Source of the DNA: Rhodoferax sp.
GTDB lineage: Bacteria; Pseudomonadota; Gammaproteobacteria; Burkholderiales; Burkholderiaceae_C
Reading direction: 5' to 3'
Assembly: GCA_025351745.1 (NCBI GenBank)
Contig: JANXVI010000106.1
Coordinates: 1-34,779, forward strand
DNA: 34,779 nt
Part shown: positions 15,666 through 24,788 of the stretch, piece after piece
Layout of the letters: each line of letters begins with the position of its first letter
Position numbering within the stretch: the stretch's first letter is position 1
The notes under the pieces: generated by a model
Told to the model about the DNA's origin: nothing
The model's input: the letters and a program-made list of their open reading frames with translations, nothing else
The model's database searches: none
Translations under genes and position numbers: made by a program

Positions 15666-17480
15666 TCAGACTACTTTGGCCCCCTCAGGCGCGCGCAGGC
15701 GGATATGCAACTCGCGCAACTGTTTCTCGTCCACAGGGCTCGGAGCCTGGGTCAACAAACATTGGGCGCGTTGGGTCTTGGGGAAAGCAATCACGTCACG
15801 GATGGACTCGGCACCGGTCATCAGCGTCACAATGCGGTCCAGGCCAAAGGCCAGGCCACCGTGCGGAGGCGCGCCGTATTGCAGGGCGTCCAACAGGAAA
15901 CCGAACTTGAGTTGGGCTTCTTCGGGCGTAATCTTGAGTGCGTCGAAGACTTTTTGCTGCACGTCGGCACGGTGGATACGAACAGAGCCTCCACCCATTT
16001 CCCAGCCGTTGAGCACCATGTCATAGCCCTTGGAGATGCATTTCTCGGGAGCCGTGACCATCCAGTCTTCGTGACCATCTTTGGGCGCGGTGAACGGGTG
16101 GTGGGTGGCGGTGTAGCGCTGGGCTTCTTCGTCGTATTCGAACATCGGAAAATCAACCACCCACATGGGGCGCCAGCCTTTCTCAAACAATGCGTTCTTC
16201 TTGCCAAAGTCGCTGTGGCCGACCTTAAGGCGCAAGGCACCGATGGCGTCGTTGACGATCTTGGACTTGTCCGCGCCAAAGAAAATCAGATCTCCGTTTT
16301 GCGCACCAGAGCGTTCCAGCACGGCGTTGAGCGCCTTGTCGTGGATGTTCTTGACGATGGGCGATTGCAGGCCGTCACGCCCCTTGGACAGGTCATTGAC
16401 CCGGATATACGCCAAGCCCTTGGCGCCATATATCTTGACGAACTCAGTGTAAGCATCAATCTCGCCGCGGCTGATGCCACCACTCTCGACCGACCCACCG
16501 GGTACCCGCAAGGCCACAACGCGACCGCCCTTCATCGTGGCTGCGCCTGAGAAGACCTTGAAGTCCACATCGGCCATGACGTCCGTCACCTCGGTGAATT
16601 CGAGCTTCACGCGCAGATCAGGCTTGTCCGAGCCGTAGCGGTGCATGGCTTCCTGGTAAGTCATGACCGGGAAATCGCCCAGGTCCACCTTGATGGTGTT
16701 CTGGAACACGGTCTTGATCATGCCCTGGAAGATGTCGCGGATTTCTTCTTCGCCCAGGAAAGAGGTCTCGATATCGATCTGCGTGAATTCAGGCTGGCGA
16801 TCAGCGCGCAAGTCTTCGTCGCGGAAGCACTTGGTGATCTGGTAGTAGCGATCGAACCCAGCCACCATCAGCAACTGCTTGAACAACTGGGGCGACTGGG
16901 GTAGCGCGAAGAACATGCCATCGTGCACTCGACTGGGCACCAGATAATCCCGCGCGCCCTCCGGCGTGGACTTGGTGAGCATGGGCGTCTCAATATCAAC
17001 GAAACCATTGGCATCCAAAAACTTGCGCACTTCCATGGACACGCGGTAGCGCAGCATCAGGTTGTTTTGCATGTAAGGGCGGCGCAGATCCAGCACGCGA
17101 TGGGTCAACCGGGTGGTTTCCGACAGGTTGTCGTCATCCAACTGGAACGGCGGGGTCACCGAGGGGTTGAGCACTACCAGCTCGTGGCACAGCACCTCGA
17201 TCTTTCCGCTCTTGAGGCCATCATTAACGGTGCCTTCTGGACGCGCCCGCACCAAGCCTTTGACCTGAACGCAAAATTCATTGCGCAAGTCTTCGGCGAT
17301 GGCGAACATGTCGGCACGGTCGGGGTCACATACAACCTGGACATAGCCTTCGCGGTCGCGCAGATCAACAAAAATCACGCCGCCGTGGTCACGCCGCCGG
17401 TTGACCCAGCCGCACAGGGAAACAGTTTCGCCCATTTGGGCTTCGGTCACCAGACCGCAATAATGAGAACGCATGGCCAT
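15666..17480 (-). CDS. aspS: aspartyl-tRNA synthetase, probably non-discriminating
   Basis: AspRS is a class II synthetase that charges tRNA with aspartate. The 604-residue protein has an N-terminal anticodon-binding OB domain starting [13 protein letters not shown]. Class II motif 2 is [18 protein letters not shown] and motif 3 is [15 protein letters not shown] near the C-terminus. The GAD insertion typical of bacterial enzymes lies between them. In the OB domain it has His32 (RRRDHGG) and Gly83 (RPEGT), residues associated with enzymes that also charge tRNA-Asn for later amidation. Two in-frame ATGs (17480 and 17474) are possible starts. GAAAGA precedes the first. A strong terminator follows. 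Confidence 0.96.
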   Translation of the reverse strand: MAMRSHYCGLVTEAQMGETVSLCGWVNRRRDHGGVIFVDLRDREGYVQVVCDPDRADMFAIAEDLRNEFCVQVKGLVRARPEGTVNDGLKSGKIEVLCHELVVLNPSVTPPFQLDDDNLSETTRLTHRVLDLRRPYMQNNLMLRYRVSMEVRKFLDANGFVDIETPMLTKSTPEGARDYLVPSRVHDGMFFALPQSPQLFKQLLMVAGFDRYYQITKCFRDEDLRADRQPEFTQIDIETSFLGEEEIRDIFQGMIKTVFQNTIKVDLGDFPVMTYQEAMHRYGSDKPDLRVKLEFTEVTDVMADVDFKVFSGAATMKGGRVVALRVPGGSVESGGISRGEIDAYTEFVKIYGAKGLAYIRVNDLSKGRDGLQSPIVKNIHDKALNAVLERSGAQNGDLIFFGADKSKIVNDAIGALRLKVGHSDFGKKNALFEKGWRPMWVVDFPMFEYDEEAQRYTATHHPFTAPKDGHEDWMVTAPEKCISKGYDMVLNGWEMGGGSVRIHRADVQQKVFDALKITPEEAQLKFGFLLDALQYGAPPHGGLAFGLDRIVTLMTGAESIRDVIAFPKTQRAQCLLTQAPSPVDEKQLRELHIRLRAPEGAKVV

Positions 17481-17524
17481 AGCTATCTTTCAATGCGCCG
17501 CCCAAGGGCAGCGGGTTTCGCAAA

Positions 17525-18208
17525 CTAAGTGGATTTGGGCACGACCGCCTTTGGAGGCAGATGTGCGGTGGGGGGAACAGAGCCCATGGAAATAACATAG
17601 GTGAGGGCCTGGTCCACACTCATGGCCAGTTCAATCACATCCGCACGGGGCAATATCAGAAAAAAACCGCTGGTCGGATTGGGCGTGGTCGGCACATACA
17701 CGCTCACAAAGTCACTACCCAAGTGCGTCGCCACTTCACCCGTAGGCGTGCCGGTCTGGAATGCAATCGTCCAGCTTCCCGCGCGCGGGTATTGGATCAG
17801 CAAGGCCGTGCGAAAGGCATTTCCGTTGCTAGAGAAGAGAGTGTCGGACACCTTCTTGACGCTGTTGTAAATGGACTTGACGATGGGGATGCGGGTGAAC
17901 AAACCATCCCACTGCCTAAGCAGCCAGCGACCTGCGACATTGGACACCAAGGCACCGGTCAGCAGCATGAAAGCCGCCACAATCAGAACCCCCAATCCAG
18001 GGATACTGCCAAGTTGCCCGATAGCAGGTGCCATGCTCTGCGGAGCAACGGCAGCAATGCCGAACAGCACACTGCCAAGCACACCGTCCAAGGATTTAAC
18101 CAGCCAAGACAGCACCCAGATCGTGATGGCCAGCGGCAACCACACCATCAACCCAGTCAGCATGTATTTCTTGAATGGCACTGAACCCCCCGCTTCGGTG
18201 GACGACAC
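17525..18208 (-). CDS. DUF502 membrane protein
   Basis: This 227-residue inner-membrane protein has two long hydrophobic segments (about residues 15-38 and 70-95) followed by a soluble domain. RIPIVKSIYNSVKKVSDTL and VYVPTTPNPTSGFF are the hallmark blocks of DUF502. Its function is not established. The GTG at 18208 lies two bases after the fmdB stop. A second GTG at 18181, preceded by GGGGGG, is a good alternative start and would remove nine residues before the first membrane segment. It sits between fmdB and aspS, an arrangement common in betaproteobacteria. Confidence 0.85.
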   Translation of the reverse strand: MSSTEAGGSVPFKKYMLTGLMVWLPLAITIWVLSWLVKSLDGVLGSVLFGIAAVAPQSMAPAIGQLGSIPGLGVLIVAAFMLLTGALVSNVAGRWLLRQWDGLFTRIPIVKSIYNSVKKVSDTLFSSNGNAFRTALLIQYPRAGSWTIAFQTGTPTGEVATHLGSDFVSVYVPTTPNPTSGFFLILPRADVIELAMSVDQALTYVISMGSVPPTAHLPPKAVVPKST

Positions 18209-18210
18209 AA

Positions 18211-18555
18211 TCAGGAACCGGACGGGGTTGCAGTCGCCCCAGCGGATGATGGAGGTGGTGTTGCGCTCGGCTTGGTCACCTCAGACTTGGGTGCAGCCGC
18301 CTCAGTAGTCGCGGGCGCCGAAGCCCCGCTGCCGCCTTCGACGGGTGCCGTAGTGCCAGGCTGTGCGGTTCCGCTGCCCTTGAAGTCGGTGGCATACCAG
18401 CCAGAACCCTTGAGCTGGAATCCTGCGGCTGTGAGCTGCTTTTTGAACGACGTTTTGGAGCACGCTGGACAAACTTCCAGCGGCGGGTCGGACATTTTCT
18501 GCAATACGTCCTTGGCAAACCCGCAGGAGTCGCATTTATAGGCGTATATGGGCAT
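18211..18555 (-). CDS. FmdB-family zinc ribbon protein
   Basis: This 114-residue protein opens MPIYAYKCDSCG and has a second pair in CPAC, together one zinc ribbon with CxxC knuckles. The conserved FKKQLTAAGFQLKGSGWYATDFK completes the FmdB-type domain (residues 1 to about 65). The rest is a low-complexity tail rich in Ala, Pro, Ser and Thr. Proteins of this kind are thought to be small regulators or assembly factors, but the function is not established. It is followed by the DUF502 gene with two bases between. Confidence 0.88.
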   Translation of the reverse strand: MPIYAYKCDSCGFAKDVLQKMSDPPLEVCPACSKTSFKKQLTAAGFQLKGSGWYATDFKGSGTAQPGTTAPVEGGSGASAPATTEAAAPKSEVTKPSATPPPSSAGATATPSGS

Positions 18556-18607
18556 GGATGGTAAGCTCAGACTTCAAGTTGCAAAGCCTTCAATTATAGG
18601 CCGCCGG

Positions 18608-20173
18608 TTAAAACAGCCGCACCCGTATTACCAATTGCATGACGACCATCCCCAATGCAAAGCCTATTACGGAGTAGACAAGCCCCTGCAAGAGTTTGTT
18701 CGTGCGGCGCTGTTCCTTCAATAGTTCTTCGAGGGCGCCGCTAGAGCTATTGGGGTTCCCGCGCAAGAAATTGTGCAGCAGCATGGGCAGTTCCGGCAGC
18801 AGTTTTGCATAGTGCGGCGCCTGGTCCTTGAGTTGTTCCAGCAATTTTTGCGGCCCCACCTGGCCCATCATCCACTGCTCCAAAAACGGCTTGGCGGTTG
18901 CCCAGAGATCCAATTCAGGATCCAGCTCGCGCCCCAGACCTTCGATATTGAGCAGGGTTTTCTGCAGCAAAACAAGTTGAGGCTGGATTTCCACCTGGAA
19001 CCGACGCGATATTTGGAACAAGCGCAGCAACACCAATCCCAGCGAAATTTCCTTGAGCGGTCGGTCGAAATAGGGTTCGCAAACCGACCGGATTCCGGCC
19101 TCCAGCTCATCTACGCGGGTTGTGGGGGGAACCCAGCCGGACTCGATGTGCAGTTCGGCCACGCGCTTGTAGTCGCGCCGAAAAAATGCGGTGAAGTTTT
19201 GTGCCAGATAGTCTTTGTCGGATTCCGTCAGTGTGCCCACAATGCCAAAATCAAGGGAGATGTAGCGACCAAATGTCTTGGGCGCAATGCTGACCTGGAT
19301 GTTCCCGGGGTGCATGTCAGCATGGAAAAAACCATCCCTGAAGACCTGGGTAAAGAAAATTGTCACACCATCCCGTGCAAGCTTGGGGATATCAACCCCA
19401 GCCTCACGCAGCCGCTCCACCTGGCTAATGGGCACACCATACATGCGCTCCATCACCATAACCTCGGTGGCGCACAAGTCCCACACTATTTCCGGGATCA
19501 TCACCAGCTGCAGGCTCTCCATATTGCGCCGCAACTGGGCTGCACTGGCGGCTTCACGCAGAAGATCCAGTTCGTCGTGAAGGTGTTTGTCGAATTCGGC
19601 GACAACTTCACGAGGACGCAGGCGCTTGCCGTCGGCAGACGAACCCTCGACCCAACCGGCCATCATGCGCATCAACCGGAGATCTTTCTCAATGGCACCC
19701 AACATGCCAGGGCGCAACACCTTGACTGCCACTTGGCGCTCCAGTCCATTGCGGTCGCGCACCACGGCGAAGTGGACCTGCGCGATGGAGGCACTGGCCA
19801 CCGGTTCATGCTCGAACGATACAAAAATCTCGTTCAACGGTTTGCGTAACGCTCGCTCAATCGTAGCCACCGCCACTTCGGACGGGAAAGGCGGAACACG
19901 GTCCTGCAGTTTGGCCAATTCATCGGCAATGTCCAGCGGCATGAGGTCGCGACGGGTGGACAGTACTTGGCCGAATTTGACAAAGATGGGGCCCAAGCGC
20001 TCGAGCGCTTCACGCAGACGCTGGCCACGTGGCGCATCCAGATTGCGCCCAAGTGTCAGCAGCCGCGTCACATGCCGTAACCAGGGCTTATTGAGACCGT
20101 TCAGGACCAGTTCGTCCAGCCCATAGCGGAACACCACCCAGGCGATAAAAAATCCCCGGTATAAGCGGCTCAT
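18608..20173 (-). CDS. ubiB: ubiquinone biosynthesis kinase-like protein UbiB
   Basis: UbiB is an atypical kinase-like ATPase needed for aerobic ubiquinone synthesis. It is attached to the inner membrane and supports the soluble Ubi complex. The 521-residue protein has the family KxGQ motif (Lys66 to Gln69 in FVKFGQ) and the Ala-rich loop ASASIAQVH in place of a glycine-rich loop. The nucleotide lysine is in VAVKVLRPG, the catalytic segment is HADMHPGNI and the metal site is LDFGIVG. One or two hydrophobic segments near residues 495-518 form the C-terminal anchor. The start overlaps the ubiJ stop by four bases (ATGA). Confidence 0.95.
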   Translation of the reverse strand: MSRLYRGFFIAWVVFRYGLDELVLNGLNKPWLRHVTRLLTLGRNLDAPRGQRLREALERLGPIFVKFGQVLSTRRDLMPLDIADELAKLQDRVPPFPSEVAVATIERALRKPLNEIFVSFEHEPVASASIAQVHFAVVRDRNGLERQVAVKVLRPGMLGAIEKDLRLMRMMAGWVEGSSADGKRLRPREVVAEFDKHLHDELDLLREAASAAQLRRNMESLQLVMIPEIVWDLCATEVMVMERMYGVPISQVERLREAGVDIPKLARDGVTIFFTQVFRDGFFHADMHPGNIQVSIAPKTFGRYISLDFGIVGTLTESDKDYLAQNFTAFFRRDYKRVAELHIESGWVPPTTRVDELEAGIRSVCEPYFDRPLKEISLGLVLLRLFQISRRFQVEIQPQLVLLQKTLLNIEGLGRELDPELDLWATAKPFLEQWMMGQVGPQKLLEQLKDQAPHYAKLLPELPMLLHNFLRGNPNSSSGALEELLKEQRRTNKLLQGLVYSVIGFALGMVVMQLVIRVRLF

Positions 20174-20718
20174 GCAGTCGGTCCGCCGGACGTGCCCGGT
20201 GCGCCACGACCTGCAAACTGCTTGACGGCATGCGCCACTGCCCGTGAAGCCTGCATGAGCCCGTGCGCCGGCGCATCGCCCAACAGGCGTGCCAAATCTT
20301 CCTCCAGGTCCCAGCGCACATGGTCAATCAGCCAACTGACATCGGCCGCCAATTGCACGTCGCCATCAATGCGCACGCCAGGCTTGTTGCCGGCCATCAG
20401 GCTTTGGGCAATCGCCAACGGAGATTCTTCGGTGATAACCAGCGCCAAATCAGTCCGTGCTTCCGGGTCTGCCAGATCGAACAGGCCGGCGGGTGTCACG
20501 ACTACCATGAAGGTCATGTCGCGCCATTGCATGCGCACCACACTGCCTTTTTGGCGTATCAATCGTTCCATCGCCTGAGGCTCCTGCATCAGTACATGGT
20601 TGAGCAGCAGCACGATGCGCCGGTGCACCTCGTCTATGGCCCACGAGGGCGGCGTGAAGGGGAGGCTGAAGTTCTGGAGGAAACCCTGCAGCATGGAAAA
20701 TGGGGACTGTGTTGCCAT
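20170..20718 (-). CDS. ubiJ: ubiquinone biosynthesis accessory factor UbiJ (SCP2 domain)
   Basis: UbiJ is a lipid-binding scaffold of the soluble Ubi complex that handles hydrophobic ubiquinone intermediates. The 182-residue protein has the SCP2-like core [19 protein letters not shown] and [22 protein letters not shown] (split here only for quoting), then a helical C-terminal part [20 protein letters not shown]. The match is by architecture and place rather than long identity. It sits directly before ubiB with a four-base overlap, as in the conserved ubiE-ubiJ-ubiB order. Here a Tim44-like gene separates it from ubiE. Confidence 0.9.
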   Translation of the reverse strand: MATQSPFSMLQGFLQNFSLPFTPPSWAIDEVHRRIVLLLNHVLMQEPQAMERLIRQKGSVVRMQWRDMTFMVVVTPAGLFDLADPEARTDLALVITEESPLAIAQSLMAGNKPGVRIDGDVQLAADVSWLIDHVRWDLEEDLARLLGDAPAHGLMQASRAVAHAVKQFAGRGAPGTSGGPTA

Positions 20719-20739
20719 GGCGAATTATGGCTCACCCCC

Positions 20740-20850
20740 CGGCAGGCGCACGGCGTGTCGCGGCACTTCCCCCCTTGAAGGGGGTAATACCGGCGGACCA
20801 GTCTGGCCTGTTCAGAGGTTTCCCTGGTAAGGCAAGTGCGACGGGGAGGC
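20740..20850. repeat. palindromic intergenic element in the ubiJ-Tim44 gap
   Basis: CCCCCTTGAAGGGGG at 20770-20784 is a perfect 15-base palindrome. The GC-rich flanks, including GGCGGACCAG and TTTCCCTGGTAAGGC, resemble a repeat family I recall from Comamonadaceae intergenic regions. It occupies most of the 139-base gap between the Tim44-like gene stop and the ubiJ start. The stem has no T tract on either side. Confidence 0.5.
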
Positions 20851-20857
20851 AACTAGC

Positions 20858-21841
20858 CTATTGCAGAGCCTGCACGCCTGATACCAGCCAGCCGCGGCTT
20901 CCGCTGACGGGCTTGCTCATGTTCCAGACTTCGCGGAAAGGGCTAGGTCCGGCTGAGGGTTCTTCGCGGATCATGCCGGAGAACTCCACACTGGCCATGT
21001 AGTCGCCGCCGGTTTCTTCGATGCCTAGCAGGCGTGCCTCCAGCATCACAACATCGGTGCGATTGGGAGCAGCCCCGTGTTGCGACTCGCGCTCGGCCAA
21101 TTGCGCCTGAATTTCAACCAGCATGGCGTCGGTCATCATCGCGCGCAGGGCCGGAATGTCCGATTTGTCCCAAGCAACCTGCAAGGTCACGAAATTGGTT
21201 TTGGCGGCGGCCAAAAAGCCGTCACTGTCAAAGCCTGCCGGAATGCCCCAATTTTGCGAACCACTCAAGGCCGAGCCAATCATCGAAGTGGAGCCATCTG
21301 GATTCGGTGCCTGAAAGGCCATGCTAGTGCGTTCCCAGGGGCGTGCTGAAGCATCGTTGCCGACGTGGTCAGGGCTGTAGGGTTTGGCATCAGCCACTGG
21401 AAGTACGCCGCCATTGCCTGCACCCTGGAAGGCAAACGGTCCCGACTGTGGGCTGGTAGTTGCTGCGCGACGGCGCATGAACCAGCCAAGGCCCATCACC
21501 ACAACCATGGCCAGCAGTGCGAACATCAGAAACTGCCCCATGCCCGCTCCCAGTCCCAACGAGTGTGCGAGCCAGGCCAGGCCCAAACCAGCGGCTAGAC
21601 CGCCCAGCATGGCTCCCCAGGGACGCTTGGCCGCAACGGGCGGTGCAGCAAGGGTGGGTTTGGGTGCGGCATTGGACATGCCCTGCGAAGGCGCTGCCGG
21701 TGCGGCGGGTGTAGCCTCGCGTTGTGTGACATTGGATGACTGCTTGCCAATCGACTTGCCGCCACCCAACCGGCGTGCGGCCTCCGCGTTGATGCTAGAG
21801 AGGGCCAGCGCGGTGGCTAAAAGAATTGTCCAGATTTTCAT
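20858..21841 (-). CDS. Tim44-like domain protein
   Basis: This 327-residue protein has a signal peptide (about residues 1-22, ending NAEAA) and a Pro/Ala-rich linker. A hydrophobic Gly/Ala/Leu stretch (about 75-120) gives one or two membrane segments. A C-terminal Tim44-like domain follows, from about 190 to the end, including FVTLQVAWDKSDIPALRAMM. The domain is related to the lipid-binding part of mitochondrial Tim44; the bacterial function is not established. It lies between ubiE and ubiJ, so a role near the ubiquinone complex or membrane is possible. That is inference from position only. Confidence 0.87.
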   Translation of the reverse strand: MKIWTILLATALALSSINAEAARRLGGGKSIGKQSSNVTQREATPAAPAAPSQGMSNAAPKPTLAAPPVAAKRPWGAMLGGLAAGLGLAWLAHSLGLGAGMGQFLMFALLAMVVVMGLGWFMRRRAATTSPQSGPFAFQGAGNGGVLPVADAKPYSPDHVGNDASARPWERTSMAFQAPNPDGSTSMIGSALSGSQNWGIPAGFDSDGFLAAAKTNFVTLQVAWDKSDIPALRAMMTDAMLVEIQAQLAERESQHGAAPNRTDVVMLEARLLGIEETGGDYMASVEFSGMIREEPSAGPSPFREVWNMSKPVSGSRGWLVSGVQALQ

Positions 21842-21895
21842 GATGACTCCAGGGGAACACGGTATGTGGGATTCTTTGTGAACTTCACAAGCTTC

Positions 21896-22627
21896 CTAAC
21901 ACTTGATTCCAACATGCAATGCCACCACTCCGCCCGTCAGGTTGTGATAGTCCACATGGCCGAAACCCCCTTTGTGCATCATGGCTTTCAATTCGGCTTG
22001 GCCGGGGTGCATGCGTATGGACTCCGCCAGGTATTGGTAGCTGGAGTCGTCACCGGCCACCAGTTTGCCCAATTTCGGCAGCACCTTGAACGAATACCAG
22101 TCGTAAATCTTCTCCAGAGGCGCGGCAACCTTGGAAAACTCCAACACCAGCAATTTTCCATTGGGCTTGAGCACACGGTGCATCTCGGCCAGCGCCACAT
22201 CTTTATGCGTCATGTTGCGAAGGCCAAAGGCGACGCTGACCAGGTTGAAGTAGTTATCGGCAAAGGGCAGCTTTTCAGCATCACACACCAGTGTGGGCAG
22301 AGTTACACCTTCGTCGATCAGGCGATTGCGCCCTGTGCTCAGCATCGCTTCGTTGATGTCGGAGTGAACCACCTGCCCAGTTGCACCTACCTTTTTGGAA
22401 AAAGCCAAAGCCAGATCGCCCGTGCCGCCCGCAATGTCCAATGCCTTGTCGCCTTCTTTCAAGTTGGCCACCACGAGTGTGTAGGCCTTCCAAGCCCGAT
22501 GCAGCCCCATGGACATCAGATCGTTCATCAGGTCATATTTGGGTGCAACCGAGTCAAAAACACCGCGCACACGGCTCGCCTTCTCCGCCTCGTCTACCGA
22601 TTTGAAGCCAAAATGTGTTGTTGTCAT
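21896..22627 (-). CDS. ubiE: ubiquinone/menaquinone C-methyltransferase UbiE
   Basis: UbiE methylates the quinone ring with S-adenosylmethionine during ubiquinone (and menaquinone) synthesis. The 243-residue protein has [13 protein letters not shown] as the SAM-binding loop. The family motifs [17 protein letters not shown] near residues 31-47 and [11 protein letters not shown] are present. [13 protein letters not shown] and the segment after it complete the fold. It is the first ubi gene of the run, 80 bases after the DUF971 gene, with repeat F copy 3 in the gap. Confidence 0.96.
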   Translation of the reverse strand: MTTTHFGFKSVDEAEKASRVRGVFDSVAPKYDLMNDLMSMGLHRAWKAYTLVVANLKEGDKALDIAGGTGDLALAFSKKVGATGQVVHSDINEAMLSTGRNRLIDEGVTLPTLVCDAEKLPFADNYFNLVSVAFGLRNMTHKDVALAEMHRVLKPNGKLLVLEFSKVAAPLEKIYDWYSFKVLPKLGKLVAGDDSSYQYLAESIRMHPGQAELKAMMHKGGFGHVDYHNLTGGVVALHVGIKC

Positions 22628-22645
22628 ACTATTGGTGAGGGTAAA

Positions 22646-22700
22646 TATAGCCTATAGCCCTCGTAGACATTGCGTGAGCAGCTATTATTTTTATAGCAAC
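22646..22700 (-). repeat. dispersed repeat F, copy 3, between DUF971 and ubiE
   Basis: On the minus strand GCTATAAAAATAATAGC forms the stem-loop (22697 to 22681). After CTGCTCACGCAATGTCT comes ACGAGGGCTATAGGC starting at 22664. The stem start to box distance is 33 bases. This is the cleanest copy in the window. It fills most of the 80-base gap upstream of ubiE, so it lies in or near the leader of the ubi transcript. Confidence 0.8.
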
Positions 22701-22707
22701 TACATAA

Positions 22708-23121
22708 TCAATGGCTGGCGCAAGCTTTCCCTGATTTTGCCACCATGGACGCGTCACGGTCGATATTGGCGGCTTTAAGGCGGTCTACATAGTCCCGCCA
22801 CAGGCGTTCCTGCTGTGAACCCAAGAAGTAAAGGTAGTCCCAGGAAAAGATGCCGGTGTCATGTCCGTCAGAAAACCGGGGTTGCACGGCGTAGTTGCCG
22901 ATAGACTCCAGCACCTCTACGTCGATGTCACGCTTGCCGGTTTGCAGGATCTCCTGACCCGGGCCATGGCCTTGCACCTCGGCAGATGGGGAGTACACGC
23001 GCATCAATTCAAAGGGGATGCGAAAGCTTGCGCCATCCGAAAATCTGACCTCCAATACACGCGACTGCGCATGGACCGTCAGCGCTTGCGGCGTCGGAGC
23101 GCCTGCCTTCAAACCTGCCAT
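22708..23121 (-). CDS. DUF971 (gamma-butyrobetaine hydroxylase-like N-terminal) protein
   Basis: This 137-residue protein consists of one DUF971 domain, a small zinc-binding-like fold also found at the start of gamma-butyrobetaine dioxygenases. Recognisable parts are LEVRFSDGASFRIPFELMRVYSPSAEV and the C-terminal DGHDTGIFSWDYLYFLG (both conserved). The role of the free-standing domain is not certain; links to Fe-S or redox assembly have been suggested for the family. It precedes ubiE as in other Burkholderiales. The stop of tpsB lies 15 bases upstream, so transcripts from the secretion operon may read into it. Confidence 0.87.
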   Translation of the reverse strand: MAGLKAGAPTPQALTVHAQSRVLEVRFSDGASFRIPFELMRVYSPSAEVQGHGPGQEILQTGKRDIDVEVLESIGNYAVQPRFSDGHDTGIFSWDYLYFLGSQQERLWRDYVDRLKAANIDRDASMVAKSGKACASH

Positions 23122-23136
23122 GGGTACACCATTTTG

Positions 23137-24786
23137 TTAAAACCGGGCAGACACATTAACATGCAATTTCTGATCACCTGTTTGCGGTAGTCCCGAGCCC
23201 GCCACGTAAGGCAGGCTACTGCCCGTGAACACGCGACCAAAGTCGGCAGTCACGGTGAGCGCAGGCAGGCTGTAACGCAAACCTATGCCGGCGCTCGACA
23301 AGGTATCGCTGGCCGGTTTGGGGTTGCCATTGGGATTCTTGTTGCCCAACCATCCGGCATCTATAAAGCCCAGCAGGCGAAGCCCTGGCACTAGCTCGCG
23401 CGTGGTCAACTCGGTCGAGACAAGCAACCCGCTGTCGCCAGCGATCATCCGCTCACCCGTACCGCGCACCGACGTAGCGCCCCCCAAACCGAATTGCTCG
23501 CCGGAAATCAAGGCGTCGTTGCTAAACTGAAACTGACCGCGCATGCCCCACAGCCAGCCGACGCCAACCTGGGTCAGGTAATTGGCACCACCGCGCAGGA
23601 CCCTCCAATCGACGTTGGATACGCGAGGGTCTTCTGACTGGTAGGAGAGCAAATCGTTACCCGACCCACCCGACACATTTGCGGAAAAGTCGACGTTATA
23701 GCCCCACACTGCAGAGTCGGATTCCATTTTGGCGGTGTAGCCCAGGCTCAAGGGGCGGCTGCGCCGGACCCTTTGACCCACTAACGGTACGCCGTTGATT
23801 TGGGTCACGTCGAACTGTTTGTCGTCTATACCGAGACCAACATAGCTGCGGTAGCCGCCATCGGGTGGCAAGTAATGGTTGTAGTTGAGACCAAAGGTCT
23901 GGCCCGCGCCGGTGCTGCTGAATGCGCCGAAATTGCCGACCACATCCGAGTGCGTGTAACTCGCGCCCGCAACACCGCCTAAACGATACAGCGGAATGCG
24001 GTAATTGAGACCCAACTGCCGAACGTCGGAGGGGCGCTCCAACGAAGTCGTATAGGCGGCAGTCAGTTGGTGGTCGCTATCAAACAGGTTCGAATGGGAG
24101 CCCGACAAGGTAAGGCGGTCGTTCCCTGTGGCGCTGGAGCCCGTGTTGCTCTCACCGATGGAAAAATTCCATGGCTTGGCTTCTTTGACCACGATGCGAG
24201 CATCGATCTTGTCGGCTTCATCCGACTCCTTCAGCGCCACTTGCAACTGCTTGCCTTGCGATTCGTTTGCGATAGCGGTTTGGACCGCAAGTGTGCGGAA
24301 ATTAGGTGCGGTTCCTTCTTTTAGCTCTGGCAGGCTGGCGCGAATATTGGATTCGCTAAAACGTTTGCGCCCTTCCACGGTCACTTTACCAATCACAAAC
24401 TTCACGATATTGAGTGTGACTGCCTTGCCCACTTCTTGCGGCGGAAGGGCGACGCGGTACAAGGTGTAGCCTTTGTCTTTGAGCGCTGCCTCCAGCGCAC
24501 TGGTTGCCTTCTGCAAGGTTTCAATCGTCGCGTCAGTCCGCAGGTAAGGAGCCAACACACGCGTAGCCTCGCCATCGGCCAGCGGGTTGTCACCCGTAAT
24601 ATCAAATCCGCGAATGACGAAAGTGGGTGCCGCCGACTGCGGTTGTGTTGGCGCAGCGGCAGGCTGGACCTGCTGCGCGGCGACGGACAGGGGCCAGGTA
24701 ACGGCACAGGACAGCAATGCCAGCGAAGCGGTTCGACACCACTGGGGCGAAGATTCGATGGGAAAAGAGTGCTTGCAATACGACAT
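23137..24786 (-). CDS. two-partner secretion outer-membrane pore TpsB (ShlB/FhaC family)
   Basis: TpsB proteins are outer-membrane barrels that secrete one partner exoprotein. From the ATG at 24786 the protein has 549 residues. A signal peptide ends near the Ala-rich PLSVAAQQ. A Pro/Gln-rich linker follows, then two POTRA domains (about 55-205) beginning FVIRGFDITGDNPL. A 16-strand barrel runs from about 210 to the end. The conserved barrel loop motif is GLGGATSVRGTGER, and the final residue is Phe as needed for barrel assembly. A GTG four codons earlier is the alternative start; the ATG has CAGGTAA upstream and lies two bases after the fecR stop. It probably secretes the TpsA encoded at 26159. 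Confidence 0.92.
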   Translation of the reverse strand: MSYCKHSFPIESSPQWCRTASLALLSCAVTWPLSVAAQQVQPAAAPTQPQSAAPTFVIRGFDITGDNPLADGEATRVLAPYLRTDATIETLQKATSALEAALKDKGYTLYRVALPPQEVGKAVTLNIVKFVIGKVTVEGRKRFSESNIRASLPELKEGTAPNFRTLAVQTAIANESQGKQLQVALKESDEADKIDARIVVKEAKPWNFSIGESNTGSSATGNDRLTLSGSHSNLFDSDHQLTAAYTTSLERPSDVRQLGLNYRIPLYRLGGVAGASYTHSDVVGNFGAFSSTGAGQTFGLNYNHYLPPDGGYRSYVGLGIDDKQFDVTQINGVPLVGQRVRRSRPLSLGYTAKMESDSAVWGYNVDFSANVSGGSGNDLLSYQSEDPRVSNVDWRVLRGGANYLTQVGVGWLWGMRGQFQFSNDALISGEQFGLGGATSVRGTGERMIAGDSGLLVSTELTTRELVPGLRLLGFIDAGWLGNKNPNGNPKPASDTLSSAGIGLRYSLPALTVTADFGRVFTGSSLPYVAGSGLPQTGDQKLHVNVSARF

Positions 24787-24788
24787 AT

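Noticed and set aside
15645-16550. A 301-residue plus-strand frame opposite aspS
   Set aside because: AspRS on the minus strand is certain along its full length, and the frame carries no motif.
18773-19849. A 358-residue plus-strand frame opposite ubiB
   Set aside because: It is a shadow of ubiB codon bias: rich in His and Gln, without motifs, and the kinase-like motifs on the other strand are clear.
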